DNA of 64,000 nucleotides from Vicinamibacteria bacterium (GTDB lineage: Bacteria; Acidobacteriota; Vicinamibacteria; Vicinamibacterales; UBA8438). The notes beneath the pieces were generated by a model. It was not told the DNA's origin and searched no databases. It was given only the letters and a program-made list of their open reading frames with translations. Location: the NCBI GenBank assembly GCA_022820825.1, contig JAJEEU010000080.1, forward strand, positions 62,001 through 126,000, in the 5' to 3' direction. This document shows positions 51,357 through 63,141 of this stretch, one piece after another; positions within the stretch are counted from its first letter, which is position 1, and each line of letters starts with the position of its first letter. A program made the translations under genes and the position numbers.

Positions 51357-52171
51357 CGGCAACCGGCGGTGGCCTCGAATTTACAAAGGGGCACGCCTGC
51401 GGCAACGACTTCCTGCTGGCCCAGGCAGGCGATCTGCCGCAGGGGTCGCTGGGCCCGCTGGCCCGCGCCATCTGTCATCGTCACCATGGCGTAGGCGCCG
51501 ACGGGCTGATCGCGTACCGCCGCACGGCGGCCGGCGCGTCGATGCTGCTCCGCAACGCCGACGGCAGCCGCGCCGAGGTGTCGGGCAACGGCGTGCGCTG
51601 CCTCGCCGCGTGGATGGTCGTGACGGACGGTTCGCCGATCGGCCACGACGTCGTCATCGAGACCGAGGCGGGCGCCAAGACGCTGACCCTGCTCGATGCG
51701 GCCGCTCCCCGCTACACCTTTCGCGCGCAGATGGGAGATCCGGAAGGGTTGCGGCAGGAAACGCTCGTCGTGGACGGCGAGCCGGTCCAGGTGGTGGTCC
51801 TGTCGGTCGGCAATCCGCAGTGCATCGTGCTGGTCGATTCGTTTGCCGACGCCGAGCGGCGCTTCGAGCGCCTGGGCCCCCGTCTCGCGACGCACGAGCG
51901 GTTTCCCGCGGGGACCAACGTGGAGCTGGTGGCGGTGGAGCGCCCCGATCGGTTGCGCATTCTGATCTGGGAGCGGGGCGTGGGGCCTACCGCCGCGTCG
52001 GGCACCGGGGCGTGCGCGGCCGCAGCGGCGGCGGCCGCGTTCGGCGGCGCGGCCGGGGCCGTGGACGTGGTTTCGCCGGGCGGCTCGCAAAGGGTCGAGT
52101 TGGCGCCGGCCGGCATCCGGCTCACCGGCTGGGCCGAGATCGTCTGCCGCGGCACCTGGCTGGGAATGTAG
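51353..52171 (+). CDS. dapF: Diaminopimelate epimerase family protein
   Basis: FTKGHACGNDFLLAQ; RAEVSGNGVRCLA; ERGVGPTAASGTGACAAA; GTG start overlapping upstream stop. Confidence 0.85.
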   Translation: MTATGGGLEFTKGHACGNDFLLAQAGDLPQGSLGPLARAICHRHHGVGADGLIAYRRTAAGASMLLRNADGSRAEVSGNGVRCLAAWMVVTDGSPIGHDVVIETEAGAKTLTLLDAAAPRYTFRAQMGDPEGLRQETLVVDGEPVQVVVLSVGNPQCIVLVDSFADAERRFERLGPRLATHERFPAGTNVELVAVERPDRLRILIWERGVGPTAASGTGACAAAAAAAAFGGAAGAVDVVSPGGSQRVELAPAGIRLTGWAEIVCRGTWLGM

Positions 52172-52325
52172 CTTTCGCGTACCCGGCGGCGTATTCGCGT
52201 CACCGTGGCTGCCGCACGGCGACGCACTCCGCGCACGAGCCCGCCGCCGCGCACCGGATTTCGGCGCCCGGGCGGCTGCTGTAGTACGATGGCGCGGCGG
52301 CACACGACTTGAAGGTGCACAGCGC

Positions 52326-52994
52326 ATGGACGCGCTGGCGCCACACGACCGCCCCCGCGAGAAACTCGACCTGCTCGGTTCGAGCGTCCTCGGCGACAAC
52401 GAGCTGCTGGCAGTCATTCTGGGCCACGGGTATCGCCGGGCGAACGCACTCGACATCGCGAACCGGGTGCTCGGCGCGGTCGGGGGGCTCCACGGCCTTA
52501 CCCGCCTGGGAAAGGGGCAGTTGAGAAGGGTGCCGGGCGTCGGCCCGGCGAAGGCGGCGCAGATCCTGGCCGCCGTCGAGCTGGGACGGCGCACGCTGTC
52601 GCGGTCGCCGGCAGAACGGGCGCTGCTGCGGAGCCCGCGGGACGTGGCGGCGTATCTGCTTCCGCGTTACGGCGCGGGAGCGGTCGAGCAGTTCGGCATC
52701 GTGATGCTCGACACGAAGCACCGGGTGGTTCGCGCCACCGTGCTGTCGGTCGGCACGCTGGATGCCAGCCTCGTGCATCCGCGCGAGGTGTTTCGGGCGG
52801 CGACCGCGGGTGGCGCGGCGGCCGTGGTGCTGTTCCACAACCACCCGTCCGGCGACCCGACGCCGAGCGTGGATGACGTGGCGTTGACGGAGCGCATGGT
52901 GCACGCGGGAGCGATCATGGGAATCGAGGTGCTCGACCACGTCGTGCTCGCGGACGTGCGGTACTTCAGCTTCAAGGAAAGCGGACGATTGTAG
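52326..52994 (+). CDS. radC: RadC family JAB-domain protein
   Basis: REKLDLLGSSVLGDNELLAVIL; HhH VPGVGPAKAAQILAAVELG; FHNHPSGDPTPS. Confidence 0.92.
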   Translation: MDALAPHDRPREKLDLLGSSVLGDNELLAVILGHGYRRANALDIANRVLGAVGGLHGLTRLGKGQLRRVPGVGPAKAAQILAAVELGRRTLSRSPAERALLRSPRDVAAYLLPRYGAGAVEQFGIVMLDTKHRVVRATVLSVGTLDASLVHPREVFRAATAGGAAAVVLFHNHPSGDPTPSVDDVALTERMVHAGAIMGIEVLDHVVLADVRYFSFKESGRL

Positions 52995-53004
52995 GCGCTT
53001 CCCC

Positions 53005-54282
53005 ATGGCGAAGGTCCTGTATCTCGACTGCTTCTCGGGCATTTCCGGCGACATGCTGCTGGGAGCGCTGCTCGACGCGGGCGCGCCGTTCGACGAGCTG
53101 GAGCGCGTGGTCGCATCGCTCGGCCTCGACGGGGTGTCGATCGCGCACGAGCGCGTGGACCGGGCCGGCATCGGCGCGACCAAGTTTCGCGTGGCGGACG
53201 GCGGCCACGACCATCAGCACGACCACGACCACGGTCACGACCACGAGGGCCACCGGCACCACCACCATCACCACCACGATGCGGGCGGCGGCCGGGCGCA
53301 TCACCACCGCGGCCTGTCGGAGATAACCGCCATCGTCGACCGCGCGGCGCTGCCGGCGGCGGCGCGGACGCGGGCGGCGGGGCTGTTCCGGCGCCTCGCC
53401 GAGGTGGAGGCGGGCATTCACGGCGTGCCGGTGGAGGAGGTGCATCTGCACGAGGTGGGGGCTGTCGACTCCATAGTGGACATCACGTTGGCGGTGGCGG
53501 CAATGGAGCGGCTGGCGCCCGACCGGGTCGTTGCCTCACCGCTCAACGTCGGCTCGGGCACCGTAACCTGCGAGCACGGCGAGCTGCCGGTGCCGGCGCC
53601 GGCCACCGTCGAGCTGCTTGCCGGCGCGCCCATCTACGCGCAGGGGCCGCCGGTGGAGCTGGTGACGCCGACCGGCGCGCTGCTGGTGACGGCGTATGCC
53701 GACGCCTACGGCCCGTTGCCGCCCATGCGCTTGGAGCGGATCGGCTACGGCGCCGGCGACCGCGACCTGCCGGCGCGCCCCAACGTACTGCGCGCGCTGG
53801 TCGGCGAGGCGGACGAGACACCGGAGGAAGCCGGCGCCCCGGAGCGGGTGGTCGTGCTCGAATGCGAGATAGACGACATGAACCCGCAGTTGTACGGCGT
53901 CCTCATGGAGCGGCTGACCGACGCCGGCGCATTCGACGTCTTCTATGCCCCGATCCAGATGAAGAAGAACCGGCCGGGAACGCTGGTGACGGTGGTCGCG
54001 CCGCCGGAGCGGCGCGAGGCGCTGGCCGGGCTGCTGTTCGCCGAGTCGACCACGATCGGCGTGCGGGTCACCGAGACGGCCCGCGAACGGCTCGACCGGG
54101 AGGTGGTGACCGTCGAGAGCCCGATCGGGCCGGTGCGCATCAAGGTGGCCCGGCGCGACGGCGTCGTCGTGAACGCCGCGCCGGAGTTCGAGGACTGCGC
54201 GCGGCTGGCGGCCGAGCAGGGCCTGCCCGTCAAGGCGGCGCAGGCGCTCGCCGTGCGGGCCTGGCTGGATGCCGGCAGGTGA
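53005..54282 (+). CDS. larC: LarC-type nickel insertion protein, single continuous ORF with His-rich insert
   Basis: LYLDCFSGISGDMLLGALLDAG; HDHQHDHDHGHDHEGHRHHHHHHHD; VHLHEVGAVDSIVDI; ECEIDDMNPQLYG. Confidence 0.9.
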   Translation: MAKVLYLDCFSGISGDMLLGALLDAGAPFDELERVVASLGLDGVSIAHERVDRAGIGATKFRVADGGHDHQHDHDHGHDHEGHRHHHHHHHDAGGGRAHHHRGLSEITAIVDRAALPAAARTRAAGLFRRLAEVEAGIHGVPVEEVHLHEVGAVDSIVDITLAVAAMERLAPDRVVASPLNVGSGTVTCEHGELPVPAPATVELLAGAPIYAQGPPVELVTPTGALLVTAYADAYGPLPPMRLERIGYGAGDRDLPARPNVLRALVGEADETPEEAGAPERVVVLECEIDDMNPQLYGVLMERLTDAGAFDVFYAPIQMKKNRPGTLVTVVAPPERREALAGLLFAESTTIGVRVTETARERLDREVVTVESPIGPVRIKVARRDGVVVNAAPEFEDCARLAAEQGLPVKAAQALAVRAWLDAGR

Positions 54283-54286
54283 TTCG

Positions 54287-56266
54287 ATGGCGAAGTTCTA
54301 CCTGACGACAGCAATCGACTACGTCAACAGCCGCCCGCATCTGGGCACGGCCTACGAGAAGATTGCCGCCGACGTGATCGCCCGTTACAAGCGGCTGTGC
54401 GGCGTCGAGACCCGGTTCATGATGGGCAACGACGAGCACTCGCAGAACGTCTACGCCAAGGCGCGCGAGCTGGGCGTCGAGCCGCTGGCGTTCTGCGACG
54501 AAATGGAGACGGTGTTCCGGGAGGTCTGGGGCCGTCTCGACATCTCGTTCGACGACTTCATCCGGACGACGGAGCCGCGCCACCGCGCAGGGGTCACGGC
54601 GCTGGTGTCGCGCCTCATCGAGTCGGGCGACGTGTACGAGGGGTTCTACGAAGGCTGGTACTGCGTCTCGTGCGAAGCGTTCAAACAGGAGAAGGACCTG
54701 GTGGACGGCGCCTGTCCGGTGCACCAGCGGCCGCCGCAGTGGATCCGGGAGAAGAACCACTTCTTCCGCCTGTCGAGCTACCGGCAGCGGTTGCTGGACC
54801 ACTACGCGGCGCACCCGGAGGCGCTGGAGCCGGAAATCCGCCGCAACGAGATCCTGCGACTGCTCGAGGCCGGCCTCGAGGACATCTCCATGAGCCGCAC
54901 CGGCCAGGCGTGGGGCATCCCGGTCCCGTCGGATCCGGACAGCGTCGTCTACGTGTGGATGGACGCCCTCATCAACTACGCGTCGGGCGTGGGGTACGGG
55001 ACCGACGAGGCGTTGTTCGACACCTGGTGGCCGGCGGACCTGCACGTCATCGGCAAGGACATTACGCGGTTCCACTGCGTCGTCTGGCCCGCCATGCTGA
55101 TGAGCGCCGGTATCCCGCTGCCGCGGCAGGTGTTCGGGCACGGCTGGGTGCACTGGCAGGGCCAGAAGATGAGCAAGTCGCTCGGCACCGTGGTGGACCC
55201 GCTCGAAGCCGCGGAGCGCCTGGGACCCGATCCGCTCCGGTTGTACCTGGCCAAGGAAATAGCGTTCGGGCAGGACGGCGACTTCACCTGGGACCGCTTC
55301 GAGGACCGCTACAACGTCGACCTGGCGAACAACTTCGGCAACCTGGTCTCGCGGATCGCGGCGATGGCCGACCGCTACCGGCAGGGACGGCTGGTGGCGC
55401 CGGCGCTGCCGGCCGGCCCGCTCGCCGAGACCGCGGCGCGCGCGGTCGCGGACTACCGCCAGGCGATGGACCGCTTCGCCCTGCACCAGGGCGTGGCGGC
55501 GGCGTTCCGGATCGTGGACGCGGCCAACGAGTACATCACCAGCGTGGAGCCGTGGGTGGTGGCCCGCGATCCGGACCGCGCCGCGGAGCTCGACCGCCAT
55601 CTGTTCGACGTGAGCGAGGCGGTGCGCACGGCTGCGGTGCTGCTCGCGCCGGTGATGCCGCGTTCGTGCACGGAGGTGCTGGAACGCATCGGTGCGCCGG
55701 CTGCCGCCGGCGCGCTGCGTCTCGACCGGGACGGTGTCTGGCAGGCGCCGCCGGGCGCCGAGCGGCGGCTGGTCAAGGCGCCGCCCCTCTGGCCGCGGCT
55801 CACGCCTTCGGCGCGGGAGGAGAAGGCCACGCCTTCGGCGCGTATGGAGAAAGTTGCGCCTTCGGCGCGCAAGGAGCAGACAGCTATGAATGAAGCGGCA
55901 ACCACGGAAGCGCAGCAGCCGAATCCGGAGCGCGCCCGAATCTCCATTGACGAGTTCGCCAGGGTCGAGCTGCGCGTCGGCCGCGTGGTGGCCGCCGACG
56001 CCGTACCGAAGTCGCGCAAGCTGTTGCGTCTCGACGTGGAGGACGGCGCCGGGGTGCGGCAGATCATTGCCGGTCTCGCGAAATCGCATCAACCGGAGGC
56101 GCTCGTCGGCCGCCGGGTGGTGTTCATCGCCAACCTCAAGCCGGCCAGGCTCGCGGGACTGGAGTCGAACGGCATGGTGCTGGCTGCATCCGGCGCGGAC
56201 GGCGCACCGGTGCTCCTGACCGTGGATCTCCCGGACCAGGTGCCCCCCGGCTCCGAAATCAGCTAG
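54287..56266 (+). CDS. metG: Methionyl-tRNA synthetase with C-terminal tRNA-binding domain
   Basis: FYLTTAIDYVNSRPHLGTAYEKIAAD; GHGWVHWQGQKMSKSLG; C-terminal FARVELRVGRVVAADAVPKSRKLLRLDVE. Confidence 0.95.
   Translation: MAKFYLTTAIDYVNSRPHLGTAYEKIAADVIARYKRLCGVETRFMMGNDEHSQNVYAKARELGVEPLAFCDEMETVFREVWGRLDISFDDFIRTTEPRHRAGVTALVSRLIESGDVYEGFYEGWYCVSCEAFKQEKDLVDGACPVHQRPPQWIREKNHFFRLSSYRQRLLDHYAAHPEALEPEIRRNEILRLLEAGLEDISMSRTGQAWGIPVPSDPDSVVYVWMDALINYASGVGYGTDEALFDTWWPADLHVIGKDITRFHCVVWPAMLMSAGIPLPRQVFGHGWVHWQGQKMSKSLGTVVDPLEAAERLGPDPLRLYLAKEIAFGQDGDFTWDRFEDRYNVDLANNFGNLVSRIAAMADRYRQGRLVAPALPAGPLAETAARAVADYRQAMDRFALHQGVAAAFRIVDAANEYITSVEPWVVARDPDRAAELDRHLFDVSEAVRTAAVLLAPVMPRSCTEVLERIGAPAAAGALRLDRDGVWQAPPGAERRLVKAPPLWPRLTPSAREEKATPSARMEKVAPSARKEQTAMNEAATTEAQQPNPERARISIDEFARVELRVGRVVAADAVPKSRKLLRLDVEDGAGVRQIIAGLAKSHQPEALVGRRVVFIANLKPARLAGLESNGMVLAASGADGAPVLLTVDLPDQVPPGSEIS
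55802..55882 (+). repeat. Three 27-nt tandem repeats inside metG linker
   Basis: ACGCCTTCGGCGCGGGAGGAGAAGGCC / ACGCCTTCGGCGCGTATGGAGAAAGTT / GCGCCTTCGGCGCGCAAGGAGCAGACA. Confidence 0.85.
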
Positions 56267-56280
56267 GAGTCTGTGCCTTG

Positions 56281-56385
56281 GCACGCCCCAAGACGCGCAC
56301 GGCGCGGCTCGGCGGGCGTGGCGCGGGGCTGTGGGGTCCCCGCAAACGGCCTCCGGGGGTTCGGGGCAAAGCCCCGTCTGATGAT
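56281..56385 (-). repeat. REP-like repeat, long form, inverted (copy 5)
   Basis: Reverse complement CATCAGACGGGGCTTTGCCCCGAACCCCCGGAGGCCGTTTGCGGGGACCCC...GCCGTGCGCGTCTTGGGG. Confidence 0.75.
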
Positions 56386-57166
56386 TGATTCACACTGCCA
56401 TCTCGCCGACGCCGCCTTCGCGGACGACCTGGAGGCGGTTGTCGGGCGTGCGCGCGCCGCCGGTGTCGAGCGGGCGCTTTGCATCCTCGACGTCACCAGC
56501 GCGGAGGAGGCGCCGCGCGCCGATCGGGTCGCTGCCTTGTGGCCCGCGGCCGCCTTCGCGGCGGGGGTCCATCCGCACCAGGCCGCGCCGTTCGCCGGCG
56601 ATCCCGACGCGGCGGTGGAAGCGGTCCGCCGGGTGGTCGCTACCCGTCCGGGCGTCTGCGCCGTCGGCGAGATCGGGCTGGACTACCACTACGACTTCGC
56701 CCCGCGCGCGGTGCAGATCGAGGTGTTCCGGGGCCAGATCGCACTGGCGCGCGAGCTCGGCCGGCCCATCGTCGTCCACACGCGGGAAGCGGACGACGAT
56801 ACGTTCGCCGCCATCCGTGCGGAGGGCGGGGGAGAGGTGGCCGGCGTCTTCCATTGCTTCACCGGCGATGCCGCGGCGGCGCGCCGTGCGCTCGACGTCG
56901 GTTTCCACGTGTCGTTCTCCGGCATCGCCACGTTCAGGCGGGCGGACGACATCCGGGCGGCGGCGGCCATCGTCCCGGCCGACCGGCTGCTGGTCGAGAC
57001 CGACGCTCCGTATCTTGCGCCGGTCCCGCACCGCGGCCGGCGCAACGAGCCGGCCTGGGTGGCTCACGTCGTCGACGCGCTGGCGGCGGTCCGCGGGCAG
57101 CCGCCGGCGGAGGTGGCCGCGGAGAGCGCCGCGGCCTTCGCCGCGCTGTTCGGCAGCGCCGCCTGA
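56381..57166 (+). CDS. TatD family hydrolase
   Basis: MIDSHCHLADAAFADDLEAVV; GVHPHQA; GEIGLDYHYDF; ETDAPYLAPVPHRGRRNEPAWV. Confidence 0.93.
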   Translation: MIDSHCHLADAAFADDLEAVVGRARAAGVERALCILDVTSAEEAPRADRVAALWPAAAFAAGVHPHQAAPFAGDPDAAVEAVRRVVATRPGVCAVGEIGLDYHYDFAPRAVQIEVFRGQIALARELGRPIVVHTREADDDTFAAIRAEGGGEVAGVFHCFTGDAAAARRALDVGFHVSFSGIATFRRADDIRAAAAIVPADRLLVETDAPYLAPVPHRGRRNEPAWVAHVVDALAAVRGQPPAEVAAESAAAFAALFGSAA

Positions 57167-57196
57167 TGCCCTGCGCGCCGCGGCCCGGCCGCCGCG

Positions 57197-58300
57197 TTGA
57201 CACCCGTTCGGCGAGTGTGGTCTGATTCATTCCGCCCCGTGCCACCAAGACTCGACTCCCCCGAACTGGCCGAGCTCACGCAACTCTTCGAGCCGATCCG
57301 GGCCGAGCTCGAAGCGGTAGAGGACGCCTACACCACCCACATCCAGACGGGCGTCGAGCCGCCGGCCGGCGGCGCGGCGGAGGTGCAGCGGCATGCCGTG
57401 GACGAGGTGATTCCGCGCATGGCGCGCTACATCCAGGCGAGCGGCGGCAAGCGGGTGCGGCCGGCGGTGCTGCTGATGGCCGCGCGCATGTGCGGCTACC
57501 GTGGCGAGCGACCGGTCGTCTTCGCCTCTGCGGTGGAGTTCATCCACACTGCCACGCTCGTCCACGACGACGTCATCGATGACTCGGAGCTCCGGCGCGG
57601 CCGCCTCGCGATGCACTCGCGCTGGGGCAACAACATGACGGTGCTGCTGGGCGACTACCTCTACATCCGCGCGATGGAGGTGGCGCTCACCTACGACGAC
57701 GCCATCGCCATCGTGCGTCTGTTGTGCGACGTCACGCGGCGGATGATCGAGGGGGAGATCTACCAGCTCACCAAGGTGGGCGCCGCCGACATCGCCGAGG
57801 AAGAGTACTTCGAGATCATTCGCCGCAAGACGGCCTACCTGTTCAGCGGCGCGGCCGAGATCGGCGGCATGCTGGGACACGCCGATGAAGAGCAGCGCCT
57901 CGCGCTGCGGCGCTACGGCTTCAACCTCGGCGTTGCGTTCCAGCTCGTCGACGACCTGCTCGACTTCACCGCGGACCGCGCGGCGCTCGGCAAGCCCGTG
58001 GGCGGCGACCTGCGCGAGGGCAAGGTGACGCTGGCGGCCATCCATCTCCTGCGCCTGGAGGGCCCGGAGAGCCGCGCGCACGACATCATCCGGTCGGTTG
58101 TGGAGACCGGGGATATCGGGGCCGAGGAGTGGAGCGAGCTGGTCGGGCTGCTGCGCGAGCGGCGCGCCATCCAGTACGCCTGCGACGCGGCGGAAGAGTA
58201 TGCGACGGCCGCCAGGCAGTGCCTGGATGCGTTTCCGCCGTCGCCGGAACGCACCGCACTGGCGGCGCTGCCCGACTACGTGCTCGCCCGCGACCGCTGA
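57197..58300 (+). CDS. Polyprenyl diphosphate synthase
   Basis: GGKRVRPAVLL; TLVHDDVIDDSELRRG; FQLVDDLLDFTAD; GTG start or later. Confidence 0.92.
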   Translation: MTPVRRVWSDSFRPVPPRLDSPELAELTQLFEPIRAELEAVEDAYTTHIQTGVEPPAGGAAEVQRHAVDEVIPRMARYIQASGGKRVRPAVLLMAARMCGYRGERPVVFASAVEFIHTATLVHDDVIDDSELRRGRLAMHSRWGNNMTVLLGDYLYIRAMEVALTYDDAIAIVRLLCDVTRRMIEGEIYQLTKVGAADIAEEEYFEIIRRKTAYLFSGAAEIGGMLGHADEEQRLALRRYGFNLGVAFQLVDDLLDFTADRAALGKPVGGDLREGKVTLAAIHLLRLEGPESRAHDIIRSVVETGDIGAEEWSELVGLLRERRAIQYACDAAEEYATAARQCLDAFPPSPERTALAALPDYVLARDR

Positions 58301-58315
58301 CAGCCGGTCGCGTCC

Positions 58316-58380
58316 CGGACATGCGCCGGCAATCCGCCGGCGGATTGAAGCGGACCTGCGCCGGCAATCCGCCGGCGGAT
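58316..58380 (+). promoter_or_regulatory. Two 30-bp direct repeats each with a 14-bp perfect palindrome, candidate operator
   Basis: CGGAC[A/C]TGCGCCGGCAATCCGCCGGCGGAT at 58316-58345 and 58351-58380; palindrome ATCCGCCGGCGGAT; TACAAT at 58380-58385. Confidence 0.55.
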
Positions 58381-58391
58381 ACAATTGGCGG

Positions 58392-59249
58392 ATGCCGCGC
58401 GGTTCCCTGCTCGTCGCCTGTGCGCTTGGCGTCTGCCTTGCGCTTGCCTCCGGTCCGGCCGCCGCGCAGCAGCGCCCGCTCGTCACCGAGGATCCGGCTA
58501 CCGTCGACAACGGTTTCGTGCTGCTCGAGGCCGGCCTCACCGTGCTTCGCGACCAGCCGTTTCCGGTTTCGGGACTGACCGGACGCTTCTGGAGCGTGCC
58601 GACGCTGGGCATCAGCATCGGCGTCGGCGACAGGGCGGAAGTGCAGATCGACAACGTGTCGTTCGACCGCCTCCGCATCGCCGGGCGCGAGCCGGCGCCG
58701 CTGTCCCACATGCTCAGGGTGCAGGGCGACACGACCGGAAGCTGGTCCGACGTCTCGATCGGCGCCAAGACGCGGTTGGTGGAGGAGCGGCCGTGGCTGC
58801 CGGCGATCGGCCTGCGGTTCGCCACCAAGCTGCCCAACGCGAGCAACGAGGAAGGCCTCGGCCTCGACACTGTCGACTTCTACCAGTCGCTGCTGCTCGG
58901 CAAGACGATCCGGTCGGTCCGCGTGGCCGGCAACGTTGGCCTGGGCATCCTGAGCGACCCCACGCGCGGCGATCGCCAGAACGACGTGCTGACCTACGGG
59001 CTGTCGGCCGTGGTGCCCGTCGGCCACGGGGTGGAGGTGGTCGGCGAGTGGGCCGGCCGGGCCAATACGCGGCGCCGCACCGCGCCGCCCGGGACCGACA
59101 GCGCCGGTCAGGTCCGCGCCGGCGGACGGATCACGCGGGGGACCTTCCGCTTCGACGCCGCGTTGCTGGCCGGGGTGACGTCGCGCGATGCCGATCTCGG
59201 CGTGACCGCGGGCGTCACCTGGGGGTTTCAGGCCCTGGACCGGCCATGA
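58392..59249 (+). CDS. Secreted/outer-membrane protein, paralogue of 50505-51356
   Basis: Signal peptide; QQRPLVTEDPATVDNG; shared FPVSGLTG, ATKLPNASNE, GDRQNDVLTYG. Confidence 0.75.
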   Translation: MPRGSLLVACALGVCLALASGPAAAQQRPLVTEDPATVDNGFVLLEAGLTVLRDQPFPVSGLTGRFWSVPTLGISIGVGDRAEVQIDNVSFDRLRIAGREPAPLSHMLRVQGDTTGSWSDVSIGAKTRLVEERPWLPAIGLRFATKLPNASNEEGLGLDTVDFYQSLLLGKTIRSVRVAGNVGLGILSDPTRGDRQNDVLTYGLSAVVPVGHGVEVVGEWAGRANTRRRTAPPGTDSAGQVRAGGRITRGTFRFDAALLAGVTSRDADLGVTAGVTWGFQALDRP

Positions 59250-59263
59250 CCGCCCCGCGTTGA

Positions 59264-62393
<3,130 letters not shown>

Positions 62394-62407
<14 letters not shown>

Positions 62408-63005
62408 GGCGCGCGCTCAGCGGTTCCGCCATCCATATGGGCATGACGGCCCGGGCGGCCGCAAGCTCCTCCCGGTCAGCCTCGGACAGCGTCGGCAGGA
62501 CCGTGTCGAGGCCGTCCTCGACCTCTTCGGGACCGAGCCATGCAAGGGCGCGGATGACCTCGCCCGCCTTGCGATGCGGCGCCGCCAGTTGCCAGCGCGG
62601 CGCATGACGCAGCTCGACGACCGAAGCGCCGAAGTGCAGCCGGCGGTTGGGACCGGAAGTCAGGTAGATCATGCGTACCGGATTCTGCGTGGTCAGGCCC
62701 AGGCAGTTTGCCGCGCCGCCGCCGCAGGGCACGATGGTTTCGCCCCAAAGCGCGGAAAGAGCCTTGATCGCCGCCGCCGTGCTCGGCGCACACTGGCCGA
62801 AGCGGGTCTCGATCGGGCGCATGTAGACGCCCTGGCAGATGCGCATGAGGCGGCCCGAGCGCGCGAGGCGCGACAACGCCTGGTCGACCGCCGCACGGTT
62901 TCCGAGGTGCAGCAGGGCGGCCGGACACAGCGGCGTCGCCTCCGGATGGGCCTCGGCATGCTCCATGATGCGCCGTGAAAGGCCGCGCATGTTTCGCATC
63001 TCCAA
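62394..63005 (-). CDS. AbiEi-like (DUF6088) antitoxin
   Basis: N-terminal winged-helix LGNRAAVDQALSRLARSGRLMRICQGVYMRP; overlaps AbiEii gene. Confidence 0.78.
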
Positions 63006-63141
63006 CTCAAACTGTCAGAAATCCAGTAGCAAGTCTAGCGTGAAGCAGCGCCCGAGACAAATGGGTGCCGTATGATGCACTACAGGTTCGCGCATGCAAT
63101 GCAGCACCGCATCGAACGCACCGCTCGATGGAGGCAATCCC

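Noticed and set aside
53210-53290. Repetitive CACGACCAC-type tract resembling a short tandem array
   Set aside because: It encodes the His-rich metal-binding insert of LarC; not a CRISPR or non-coding repeat
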